64,000 bases of DNA, from the NCBI GenBank assembly GCA_044226195.1, contig JBGAHO010000006.1, forward strand, positions 47,486 through 111,485. Reading direction: 5' to 3'. The notes under the pieces are model-generated. The model had not been told where the DNA came from. It was given only the letters and a program-made list of their open reading frames with translations, and searched no databases. This document shows, one piece after another, positions 7,990 through 15,772 of this stretch (its first letter is position 1; each line of letters starts with the position of its first letter). This DNA comes from RPQJ01 sp044226195 (GTDB lineage Bacteria; Pseudomonadota; Gammaproteobacteria; Steroidobacterales; Steroidobacteraceae). The position numbers and the translations under genes were made by a program.

Positions 7990-9744
7990 ATGACCGAGAC
8001 CAGTGGCGGCGAAGTCCTCGCGCGCATGCTCCAGGCGGAAGGCGTCGAGAAGGTGTTCGGCATCATCGACGGCACGTACTTCGGCTTTTACTCGAGCCTG
8101 CACCGGCTCGGCATCGAGATCGTCACGCCCCGCCACGAGACCTGTGCGGCGCACATGGCCGGCGCCTACGCGCGCCTCACCGGCCGGGTCGGCGTGTGCA
8201 TGGCCAGCAACGGGCCCGGTGTGGCGAACATCCTGCCCGGCCTCGCGGTCGAGAACGCCGAAGGCAATCGCGTGCTCGCCATCACGAGCTGCCGCCGGCC
8301 GCAGATCGTCTACCCCGACCGGGGCGGCACCTACCAGTCGTTCGACCAGGTGGGCACGATCTCGCACCTCGCGAAGTGGAGCCACTCGGTCGTCTCGTTC
8401 GACCGCGTGGCCGAACTCGGGCGCACGGCCCTGCGCCACTGCCACGAAGGTCGCCCGGGCGTCGTGCACCTCGACGTGCCCGAGACGATCATGAACGGCA
8501 AGGTCAAGGCCGAGGTCCCGATCTGGAAGCCGCACCAGTACCGCCGCACCGCGCCGCTGGTGCCGTCGCCCGAACAGGTCGCACAGGCCGCGGAACTGCT
8601 CGCGGCCGCCGAGTTGCCGATCATCCACGCGGGCAGCGGCGTGATCCACGCCGGTGCCTACGCCGAGCTGCGCCGCGTCGCCGAGCTGCTGCAGTCCCCG
8701 GTGACGACGAGCTGGGCGGGCCGCGGCGTGCTGCCCGAGACGCACGAGTGCGCGATCCCGATGCCGTACGTGAAGCTCAACCACGAGGTGCGCAACGACG
8801 CCGACCTCGTGCTGTGCGTCGGCTCGCGGCTCGGCGAGACGGACTGGTGGGGCAAGGCGCCCTACTGGCGCCACCCGTCGCAGCAGCAGATGATCCAGGT
8901 CGACCTCGACGGCCTCATCCTCGGCGCCAACAAGCCCGCGGCACTCGCCGTGCAAGCCGATGCCCGGGTGTTCCTCGCGGCGCTGGCGCAGGAGCTCGAG
9001 GGGCGCCGCGGCCGCATGAACCTCGATGCGCGCCGCCGCAAGCTCGCGAAGTACCACGACACGATGCGTACGGAGCGCGCCAAGCTCGACGAGAAGCTGG
9101 CCGACCTGGCCGTGCCGATGAATCCGGCGCACCTCGCCGCCACCTGCCAGCAGGTGTTCCCCGAGGGCAGCGTGCTGGTCGCGGACGGCGGCAACACCGC
9201 CGTGTGGGCCATGATGTTCCACCAGATGCGCGTGCCGAACACGCTGCTGTCGACGTTCAAGTTCGGCATGCTCGGCGCGGGCGTGGCGCAGGCACTCGGC
9301 GCCGCGGTGGCGCGGCCCGGTGAGCCCGTCTGCTGCATCATCGGCGACGGCGCGATGGGCTTCCATCCCCAGGAGGTCGAGACCGCGGTCCGCAACGGAC
9401 TGCGCGTGATCTTCGTCGTCGCGTGCGACCGGCAGTGGGGCATGGTGAAGATGAACCAGCAGTTCGCGCTGAAGCCGATCAAGACGCTGATCCGCAAGTC
9501 GCTCGGCCCGGACGAGACCATCAAGGCCGACCTCGGCGAGATACGCTTCGACCTGCTCGCGCAATCGATGGGCGCGCACGGCGAACGCGTCGCCGACCCG
9601 CGCGAGCTGAAGGCGGCGCTCGAGCGGTCGCTCGCGAGCGGCGGCCCCGCCGTCGTGCACGTGGACGTCGACCCGGTGAAGCACATGTGGGCCCCGGGCC
9701 TGATGCACTTCAAGGACATGCACCAGGAGCCCAAGGGCAAATGA
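7990..9744 (+). CDS. Thiamine diphosphate-dependent enzyme, acetolactate synthase-like
   Basis: A 584 aa ThDP enzyme with the three-domain layout of the acetolactate synthase/pyruvate oxidase group. The pyrimidine domain has catalytic E50 in TPRHETCAAH. The central domain covers about residues 195-330. The ThDP domain has G452-D453-G454 in IIGDGAMGF. The usual NN of the metal-binding motif is replaced by C479-D480 (VVACDRQWGMV), so Asp stands where Asn usually ligates magnesium. It starts at ATG 7990 behind GGGGAAAA and shares ATGA with the following transporter. The reaction is probably decarboxylation or ligation of a 2-oxoacid, but the substrate is unknown. Confidence 0.85.
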   Translation: MTETSGGEVLARMLQAEGVEKVFGIIDGTYFGFYSSLHRLGIEIVTPRHETCAAHMAGAYARLTGRVGVCMASNGPGVANILPGLAVENAEGNRVLAITSCRRPQIVYPDRGGTYQSFDQVGTISHLAKWSHSVVSFDRVAELGRTALRHCHEGRPGVVHLDVPETIMNGKVKAEVPIWKPHQYRRTAPLVPSPEQVAQAAELLAAAELPIIHAGSGVIHAGAYAELRRVAELLQSPVTTSWAGRGVLPETHECAIPMPYVKLNHEVRNDADLVLCVGSRLGETDWWGKAPYWRHPSQQQMIQVDLDGLILGANKPAALAVQADARVFLAALAQELEGRRGRMNLDARRRKLAKYHDTMRTERAKLDEKLADLAVPMNPAHLAATCQQVFPEGSVLVADGGNTAVWAMMFHQMRVPNTLLSTFKFGMLGAGVAQALGAAVARPGEPVCCIIGDGAMGFHPQEVETAVRNGLRVIFVVACDRQWGMVKMNQQFALKPIKTLIRKSLGPDETIKADLGEIRFDLLAQSMGAHGERVADPRELKAALERSLASGGPAVVHVDVDPVKHMWAPGLMHFKDMHQEPKGK

Positions 9745-10658
9745 CCGAGCTCGACGCGGTCCGGCTGAACTTCAGCCCGGAGTCGCTGGTCGCGCTCGAC
9801 GTCATCCTCGCGTTCGTCCTGTTCGGCGTGGCGCTGGACATGAAGGTCGAGGACTTCAAGGGCATCGTCGCGGCGCCGCGCGGCACGATCATCGGGCTGT
9901 TCGCGCACTCGGTGCTGTTGCCGGCCGTGGCCTTCCTGCTCACCGTGGCGCTGCAACCGGCCCCGAGCATCGCGCTCGGCATGATCCTGGTCGCCTCCTG
10001 CCCGAGCGGCAACATCTCGAACTTCCTGGTCGCCTACGGACGCGGGAACACGGCGCTGTCGGTGACCATCGCCGCGTTCTCGATGCTGGGCTCGATCGTG
10101 TTCACGCCATTCAACCTGGCGTTCTGGGGCGCGGCGAATCCGCGGACGCGCCCGATCCTCGAGGCGATTTCGCTCAGCCCCTGGGAAGTCTTCGGCACCA
10201 TCGTGCTGCTGCTCGGCATCCCGACGGTGCTCGGCATGTCGGTCGCGCATCGCTGGCCGCGCTTCGCGCAGCGCAGCCGCAACACCTTCCGCCTGCTCTC
10301 GCTCGGCTTCTTCGTGCTGTTCGTGCTCGGCGCGCTGGTCGCCAACTGGGACTTCTTCCTCTCCTACACGCAGCGCGTGCTGCTGTTCGTGTTCCTGCTG
10401 AACGCCTTCGCCCTGCTGACCGGCTACTTCACGGCCCGCGCGTTCCGCCTTCCCGAGCGGGACCGGCGCGCGGTGGCACTCGAGGTCGGCATCCAGAACT
10501 CCGGTTTCGGGCTCGCCCTGGTCTTCAACTTCTTCGGCGGCCTCGGCGGCATGGCCATCGTCGCCGCGTGGTGGGGCATCTGGCACCTCGTGGTGGGCCT
10601 CAGCCTCGCAAGCTGGTGGCGTCGCCATCCGCCGGCGACCGTGGAGCAGCCGGCATGA
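9741..10658 (+). CDS. Bile acid:sodium symporter-type transporter
   Basis: A 305 aa inner-membrane protein with about nine hydrophobic helices and BASS-family signatures. These include SCPSGNISNFLVAYGRGN near residue 95, which matches the crossing-helix sodium-site motif, and EVGIQNSGFGLAL near residue 250. Family members import bile salts, pantoate, pyruvate or other organic anions with sodium. It overlaps the ThDP enzyme by ATGA and the epimerase gene by ATGA, so it is translated as part of one operon. It may supply the ThDP enzyme's substrate. Confidence 0.88.
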   Translation: MTELDAVRLNFSPESLVALDVILAFVLFGVALDMKVEDFKGIVAAPRGTIIGLFAHSVLLPAVAFLLTVALQPAPSIALGMILVASCPSGNISNFLVAYGRGNTALSVTIAAFSMLGSIVFTPFNLAFWGAANPRTRPILEAISLSPWEVFGTIVLLLGIPTVLGMSVAHRWPRFAQRSRNTFRLLSLGFFVLFVLGALVANWDFFLSYTQRVLLFVFLLNAFALLTGYFTARAFRLPERDRRAVALEVGIQNSGFGLALVFNFFGGLGGMAIVAAWWGIWHLVVGLSLASWWRRHPPATVEQPA

Positions 10659-11635
10659 GCGGCCGACGCATCCTCGTGACGGGCGCCGCCGGCTACCTCG
10701 GCCGGGGCCTGGTCCGATCGCTGGCCGCGCGTCGAGGCACGGCCGCGGCGCTCGACGGCGTGGTGGCCAGCGACGTGCGTGAGGTGCCCGCGGCCGGGCG
10801 ACTTCCCGGCATCGACTATGCCGCGCTCGACGTGCGCGACGCCTCGCTCGAAGCCGTGCTCCAGCATCATCGGATCGACACCGTGGTGCATCTCGCCGCC
10901 ATCGTCACGCCCGGGCCGACCTCCAGCCGGGAGCTCGAGTACTCCGTGGACGTGCTCGGCACGCGCAACGTGCTCGAGTGCTGCGTGCGCGCCGGCGTCG
11001 GCAAGCTGGTCGTCACCTCGAGTGGCGCGGCGTACGGTTACCACGCGGACAACCCGGCCTGGCTGACCGAGAGCGACGCGCTGCGCGGCAACGAGGAGTT
11101 CGCCTACTCGCACCACAAGCGCCTGGTCGAGGAGATGCTGGCGGAGTATCGCGCGCGACATCCGCAACTGCGGCAGGTGGTGTTCCGCGTCGGCACGATC
11201 CTCGGCGAGACGACGCGCAACCAGATCACGGCATTGTTCGATCGCCCGCGGCTGCTCGCGCTGCGCGGCTCCGACAGTCCGTTCGTCTTCATCTGGGACG
11301 AGGACGTGATCGGCGCGATCGAGCGTGCGATCGACACGGACGCCGCCGGCATCTACAACGTCGCAGGCGACGGCGCACTGTCCATCCGCGAAATCGCCGC
11401 GCGCCTCGGCAAGCCGTGCCTCACCGTGCCTCCCGGACTGCTGCGCGCCGTGCTGGCGGTGCTGCACCCCGTGGGCCTTGTGCCTTACGGTCCCGAGCAG
11501 GTGAATTTCCTGCGCTACCGCCCGGTCCTCGACAATCGCCGGCTCAAGTCCGAGTTCGGCTACGTGCCGCGCAAGACGTCGGCGGAGGTCTTCGACTTCT
11601 ATTGTCGGGCGCGTGGGCTCGGGAGTCCCGGGTGA
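10655..11635 (+). CDS. NAD-dependent epimerase/dehydratase family protein
   Basis: A 326 aa extended short-chain dehydrogenase. The dinucleotide-binding motif VTGAAGYLGRGL is at residues 8-19, VVHLAAIVTPG near 85, catalytic Ser in VTSSGAAYGYH near 120, and the YxxxK pair in YSHHKRLVEEM near 150. The C-terminal part carries AGIYNVAGDGALSIREIA, typical of epimerase/reductase proteins acting on sugar nucleotides or on steroid-like and other hydroxyl substrates. It overlaps both neighbours (ATGA upstream, GTGA downstream). The substrate is not evident. Confidence 0.88.
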   Translation: MSGRRILVTGAAGYLGRGLVRSLAARRGTAAALDGVVASDVREVPAAGRLPGIDYAALDVRDASLEAVLQHHRIDTVVHLAAIVTPGPTSSRELEYSVDVLGTRNVLECCVRAGVGKLVVTSSGAAYGYHADNPAWLTESDALRGNEEFAYSHHKRLVEEMLAEYRARHPQLRQVVFRVGTILGETTRNQITALFDRPRLLALRGSDSPFVFIWDEDVIGAIERAIDTDAAGIYNVAGDGALSIREIAARLGKPCLTVPPGLLRAVLAVLHPVGLVPYGPEQVNFLRYRPVLDNRRLKSEFGYVPRKTSAEVFDFYCRARGLGSPG

Positions 11636-12450
11636 CGACGCCGCGTCGATTCGCGGAGGCCGTGGTCGTCGTGAGCGGCGGCGGTGGCGGGCTGGGCCGC
11701 GCACTCGCCCTGCGTTTCGCGCGGGACGGCGCGCGCCTCGTCGTGCTGGACCGCGACGCAGGCGCGGCCGCGAACGTGGCCGCCGAGATCGAGGCGCAGC
11801 GCGGCTCGGCGCTCGCCTTCGCCTGCGACGTCACGGATGCCGCCGCGTGCGATGCGGCCGTGCGCGCCACGCTCGAGCGCTACGGCCGGCTCGACGTGCT
11901 GGTCAACAACGCCGGCATCTCGCATCGCAGCGCCTTTGCGCGCACCGACCCCGCGGTCATCCGCCGGGTGGTCGAAGTGAACCTGTTCGGCGCCGTGAAC
12001 CTGACGCATGTCGCCCTGCCTGCCTTGCTCGAGAGTCGCGGCGCAATCGTGGCGATCTCCAGCGTGGCCGGGTTCTCGCCGCTGATCGCGCGCACCGGCT
12101 ATGCTGCGAGCAAGCACGCCCTGCACGGCTTTTTCGGCAGCCTGCGCAGCGAGGTCCGGCCGCAGGGGATCGACGTGACGCTCGTGTGTCCGTCCTTCAT
12201 CGACACCGCGATCGACCGCCATGCGCTCGGCGCCGACGGCGGTACGGCGCGCCATGCGCAGGTGACGGTGGGCCGGCGCATGACTCCGGAGTTCGTCGCC
12301 GAACGAGTCAACGGTGCCGTGGCGCAGCGTCGTCCGCTGCTGCTGATCGGCGCGACGGCGTGGCAGGCGTGGTGGGTCAGCCGACTCGCGCCCGCGTGGT
12401 ACGAACGCATCATGGCGCGCCGGCTGCAGGGCGAAATGCAGGGCGACTGA
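11632..12450 (+). CDS. Short-chain dehydrogenase/reductase
   Basis: A classical SDR of 272 aa. The nucleotide motif is SGGGGGLGRALALRF near residue 15, a variant of TGxxxGxG. NNAG appears in LVNNAGISHR near 87, catalytic Ser in AISSVAGFSP, and YAASK near 160. The start is GTG 11632, whose last two bases open the TGA of the preceding gene; GGGAG lies upstream. The C-terminal tail contains WQAWWVSRLAPAWYERIMARRL, a hydrophobic-basic end seen in SDRs that associate with membranes. It probably acts in sequence with the neighbouring epimerase and zinc alcohol dehydrogenase. Confidence 0.88.
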   Translation: MTTPRRFAEAVVVVSGGGGGLGRALALRFARDGARLVVLDRDAGAAANVAAEIEAQRGSALAFACDVTDAAACDAAVRATLERYGRLDVLVNNAGISHRSAFARTDPAVIRRVVEVNLFGAVNLTHVALPALLESRGAIVAISSVAGFSPLIARTGYAASKHALHGFFGSLRSEVRPQGIDVTLVCPSFIDTAIDRHALGADGGTARHAQVTVGRRMTPEFVAERVNGAVAQRRPLLLIGATAWQAWWVSRLAPAWYERIMARRLQGEMQGD

Positions 12451-12453
12451 CGC

Positions 12454-12459
12454 TATAGT
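12454..12459 (+). promoter_or_regulatory. TATAGT -10-like box next to a start codon (possible leaderless mRNA)
   Basis: TATAGT ends 6 nt before the ATG at 12466, and there is no ribosome site between them. A transcript starting at the usual distance from this box would begin at or very near the start codon. No convincing -35 box is visible. Confidence 0.3.
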
Positions 12460-12465
12460 GACGCC

Positions 12466-13452
12466 ATGCTCGCCATGGTGCTCAAGCATCCGCGCGGCGC
12501 GCTCGAACCCGAACAGCGCGCGCTGCCGACTCCCGGTCCCCACCAGGTGCTGATCGAGGTGCACGCCTGCGCCGTGTGTCGCACGGACCTGCACGTCGTC
12601 GACGGGGAACTGCCGGGCGTGCCATCTCCCATCGTGCCCGGACACGAGATCGTCGGACGCGTCGTCGCGCGCGGGCCGGGCGCCGAACTCGAGGACGGCG
12701 CGCGGGTCGGCGTGCCCTGGCTCGGCACCACGTGCGGCCACTGCGACTACTGCCGCTCGGGCCGCGAGAATCTCTGCGACGAGGCGCGCTTCACGGGCTG
12801 TCACCTCGACGGCGGATACGCCGAGTACGCGCTGGCCGACGCCCGCTACTGCCTGCGCCTGCCCGAGGGCCTCGATGATGCACACGCGGCGCCATTGCTG
12901 TGCGCAGGCCTCATCGGTTACCGCGCCCTCACGATGGCAGGCGACGCCCGCCGGCTCGGGATCTACGGCTTCGGCGCCGCCGCGCACATCGTGGCGCAGG
13001 TGGCGCGGCACCAGGGTCGCGAGTGCTACGCGTTCGTGCGCCGCGGCGACGAGGCGGCGGCCGGCTTTGCACGCGAACTCGGATGCGTGTGGGCCGGCGG
13101 CAGCGACGAGGCGCCACCCGAGCCGCTCGACGCCGCCCTCCTCTTCGCGCCCGCGGGCGAGCTCGTGCCCCGCGCGCTCGCGGCCGTGCGCAAGGGCGGC
13201 ACGGTCGTGTGCGGTGGCATCCACATGAGCGACATCCCGTCGTTCCCCTACGCGCTGCTGTGGGGCGAGCGGGTCGTGCGCTCGGTCGCGAACCTCACGC
13301 GACGCGACGGCGAGGAATTCCTGGCCCTGGCACCGCGCATTCCCGTGCGCACTCACGTGAAGACGTTCCCTCTCGACGCCGCCAACGACGCCCTGCAGCA
13401 GTTGCGGGACGGCCGGCTCAGCGGCGCGGCCGTGCTGCTCCCCCACGCATGA
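12466..13452 (+). CDS. Zinc-dependent alcohol dehydrogenase
   Basis: A 328 aa medium-chain dehydrogenase of the AdhA/AdhP kind. Catalytic zinc ligands lie in HACAVCRTDLHV (Cys near 38) and PGHEIVG (His near 60). Structural zinc cysteines lie in CGHCDYCRSGRENLC, about residues 87-101. The cofactor site is weakly canonical: IYGFGAAAHIVAQVA near 167 has GFGAAA in place of GxGxxG. It converts primary alcohols to aldehydes with NAD(P)+. It is the only gene in this run not overlapping its upstream neighbour, and it overlaps exoD-like downstream by ATGA. Confidence 0.9.
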   Translation: MLAMVLKHPRGALEPEQRALPTPGPHQVLIEVHACAVCRTDLHVVDGELPGVPSPIVPGHEIVGRVVARGPGAELEDGARVGVPWLGTTCGHCDYCRSGRENLCDEARFTGCHLDGGYAEYALADARYCLRLPEGLDDAHAAPLLCAGLIGYRALTMAGDARRLGIYGFGAAAHIVAQVARHQGRECYAFVRRGDEAAAGFARELGCVWAGGSDEAPPEPLDAALLFAPAGELVPRALAAVRKGGTVVCGGIHMSDIPSFPYALLWGERVVRSVANLTRRDGEEFLALAPRIPVRTHVKTFPLDAANDALQQLRDGRLSGAAVLLPHA

Positions 13453-14096
13453 AGTTGCCGAGCCTGCGTTCCGGGGAGCGGCTGCGCCCTCGACGCCTCT
13501 CGGAGGTGCTTTCCGACGTCGCCAACGATCCCGCGCGCGAGACGATCGCCTTCGCCGACATCCGCAACGTGATGGGCGACCGCGCGTTCGGCGCCCTGCT
13601 GTTCGTGTTCGCGGTCCCGAACGCGCTGCCGGTCAACGTCCCCGGTGTCTCCGCGGTGCTCGGCCTGCCGCTGCTGTTCCTGTCCGTGCAGCTCATCCTC
13701 GGCTTGCGCGCCCCGTGGCTGCCGAAGTCGATGATGGCCCGCTCGATCCGCCGCACGTCTTTCGCCCGCGCCATGAACGTGGCGGTCCCGTGGATCCGGC
13801 GGGCGGAGCGCCTGCTGCGACCGCGCCTGCAGTGGCTCGCCAGCCGGGGCTTCGACCGGGTCGTCGGCCTCGTCTGCGCGGTGCTCGCCATCGTGCTCAT
13901 GCTGCCGATCCCGTTCGGGAACATGCCTCCCGCCGTGGCCATCTGCGTCCTTGCGCTCGCGCTGCTCGAGGAAGACGGCCTCGCGACGCTGGTCGGCCTG
14001 GCGGCGGCGGCCGGCGCCCTGTTCATCGCCTCCGGGGTGATCGTCGGGCTCGTGAAGGCGGTATCCTTGTTCCTGCGCCACCTGCTCGGCGCCTGA
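13449..14096 (+). CDS. ExoD family membrane protein
   Basis: A 215 aa protein with a soluble N-terminal stretch (SEVLSDVANDPARETIAFAD) followed by about four membrane helices. These include the paired motif GALLFVFAVPNALPVNVPG near residue 47 and its repeat LPIPFGNMPPAVAICVLAL near 155, both typical of ExoD. ExoD was named for exopolysaccharide defects in rhizobia; its molecular activity is unresolved. It overlaps the alcohol dehydrogenase by ATGA. The family call is strong but the role here is unclear. Confidence 0.88.
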   Translation: MKLPSLRSGERLRPRRLSEVLSDVANDPARETIAFADIRNVMGDRAFGALLFVFAVPNALPVNVPGVSAVLGLPLLFLSVQLILGLRAPWLPKSMMARSIRRTSFARAMNVAVPWIRRAERLLRPRLQWLASRGFDRVVGLVCAVLAIVLMLPIPFGNMPPAVAICVLALALLEEDGLATLVGLAAAAGALFIASGVIVGLVKAVSLFLRHLLGA

Positions 14097-14117
14097 CGCG
14101 CAAGGGAGTCCGGGGTC

Positions 14118-14594
14118 ATGAAGATCAACGTCAAGAAGTCGCTCAAGACCGACGTCGAGTCGGCGTTCAAGCTCTGCACGGAGCAGAAGCAGCAGGAAGC
14201 GGTCTACGCTCAGCTGGCCGGCACCAACGTCAAGATCAAGCGGGCCGGCAGGGTGCCGAACGTCAAGCTGACGATCTCGCGCCGCATGCCGGCGAACCCG
14301 CCGGGCGCGATCAGGAAATTCGTGCCGGCGACCAACGACGTGTCGCACACGGAGGACTGGGGCGCGGACGGCAAGGGCTTCAAGTCGCAGATCGTGATCG
14401 ACATCCAGGGCGTGCCGGTGAAGATCGTCGGTACCAAGGCGCTGCAGCCGGAGAAGGGCGGCTGCACGGTCGAGTGGAACTTCGACATCACCAGCGGCAT
14501 CCCGCTGCTCGGCAGCATCCTCGCGGCCTTCGCCGGCGAGGAGATCAAGAAGAACCTCGAGGACGAGTACCGAGTCCTCAAGGCGTCGGTCTGA
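14118..14594 (+). CDS. DUF2505 family (START/SRPBCC-like) protein
   Basis: A 158 aa cytosolic protein without signal peptide or membrane segment. The order of strands (NVKLTISRRMP, TEDWGADGKGFKSQIVIDI, VKIVGTKALQPEKGGCTVEW) and the closing helix GEEIKKNLEDEYRVL fit DUF2505, a family placed in the lipid-binding START-like fold. It follows exoD by 21 bp with AAGGGAG as ribosome site, and its stop overlaps the probable CTG start of the next gene. No enzymatic residue can be proposed. Confidence 0.75.
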   Translation: MKINVKKSLKTDVESAFKLCTEQKQQEAVYAQLAGTNVKIKRAGRVPNVKLTISRRMPANPPGAIRKFVPATNDVSHTEDWGADGKGFKSQIVIDIQGVPVKIVGTKALQPEKGGCTVEWNFDITSGIPLLGSILAAFAGEEIKKNLEDEYRVLKASV

Positions 14595-15760
14595 GCGCAC
14601 TGCACGAACTCGCCGTCGCCGGGCGCATCGCGCTGCGCGCCTTGCGCGGCCGCTCCGCGCCCGGCTCGCCGGTCGTCGGTCTCGCCACCCTGCGCGCGGA
14701 CCTCGAGCCCTGGCTCGACGGACTGCCCGCGGGTTGCGTGGCCGGGCATCGGGCGGTCGAGTTGCCGGCCCGGGAAATGCCGTGGCGCGACACGGGGATC
14801 GACCTCGTGGCCGGCGACACGGTGAGCTGGTTCGCGTCCGGCCGGGTGTATCTCTCGAAACTGCTCGACATCTACGTCGAACCGGCTTTCCAGCTGTGGG
14901 CCCGGGTCGGCGACGGCCCCGTGTTCCGCGGCACGCGGGCGACGCACACCTTCCGGGCGACGCGGCCGGGACGACTGTGGCTCGCGAGCTATTTCCCCGG
15001 CGAGTGGACCGATCGGGCCGGCGGCCTGCAGGCCGGTCCGCGCGATTACGCGAAACTGAACGGCGGCATGTCGGTCGTGCTCGTGCAGTGGCAGCACGGC
15101 ATCGACGCGTCGCGCCTGCTGCGCGATTTCGCGCAGCGCCCGGATGCGCCTGCGCCCGCGCAGGCCGAGGCGGCACGCCTCGCCGAACCGACGCCCGCCC
15201 CGGAGCACTGGGAATACCTCTGGTACCTCGGCGATGGCGAGATCTACCGGCCGGGTCGGCTGCAGGACGGCCGCCCGAGCATCGCGTGCCGCACGCAGCG
15301 CGACGTCGGCATCCTGCGTCGCGAGGCGCGGCTGCCGCTCGAACCGGGCACCCGGCTGTCGTGGTCGTGGCGCGTCGACGCGCTGCCGTCCGACCTGCCC
15401 GAGGACACCCTGCCCTCGCACGACTACCTGAGCATCGCCGTCGAGTTCGACGACGGCCAGGACCTCACCTATTACTGGAGCGCGTCGCTGCCGGTCGGCA
15501 CCGTGTACCGCTGCCCGCTGCCGACGTGGAAGGACAAGGAAACGCACGTCGTGCAGAGGTCCGGCGCGGCCGAACTCGGTCGCTGGCTCGACGAGGACCG
15601 CGACCTGTACGAGGACTACCGGCGCTGCATCGGCGGACCCGCCCGACACGTGGTGCGCCTCTGGCTGATCGCCAACAGCCTGTTCCAGCGCGGCGAGGGA
15701 CGCTGCGAGTACGCGGGCATCCGGCTCGCGGGCCCGGGCGGCGTGCTCGACCTGGTCTGA
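14591..15760 (+). CDS. DUF3047 protein with N-terminal lectin-like domain
   Basis: About 389 aa if translation starts at CTG 14591, whose last two bases begin the TGA of the preceding gene (CTGA). No ATG or GTG is available there; TTG 14642 is the alternative. Residues about 55-150 (GIDLVAGDTVSWFASGRVYL, RPGRLWLASYFPGEW) resemble a beta-sandwich of the galactose-lectin type. The rest (HWEYLWYLGDGEI, TRLSWSWRVDALP, HDYLSIAVEFDDGQDLTYYW) is DUF3047. DUF3047 proteins are usually exported, but I see no signal peptide. The function is unknown; the C-terminal domain call is firm and the start is not. Confidence 0.72.
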   Translation: MSALHELAVAGRIALRALRGRSAPGSPVVGLATLRADLEPWLDGLPAGCVAGHRAVELPAREMPWRDTGIDLVAGDTVSWFASGRVYLSKLLDIYVEPAFQLWARVGDGPVFRGTRATHTFRATRPGRLWLASYFPGEWTDRAGGLQAGPRDYAKLNGGMSVVLVQWQHGIDASRLLRDFAQRPDAPAPAQAEAARLAEPTPAPEHWEYLWYLGDGEIYRPGRLQDGRPSIACRTQRDVGILRREARLPLEPGTRLSWSWRVDALPSDLPEDTLPSHDYLSIAVEFDDGQDLTYYWSASLPVGTVYRCPLPTWKDKETHVVQRSGAAELGRWLDEDRDLYEDYRRCIGGPARHVVRLWLIANSLFQRGEGRCEYAGIRLAGPGGVLDLV

Positions 15761-15772
15761 CGCCCGCCGGGC

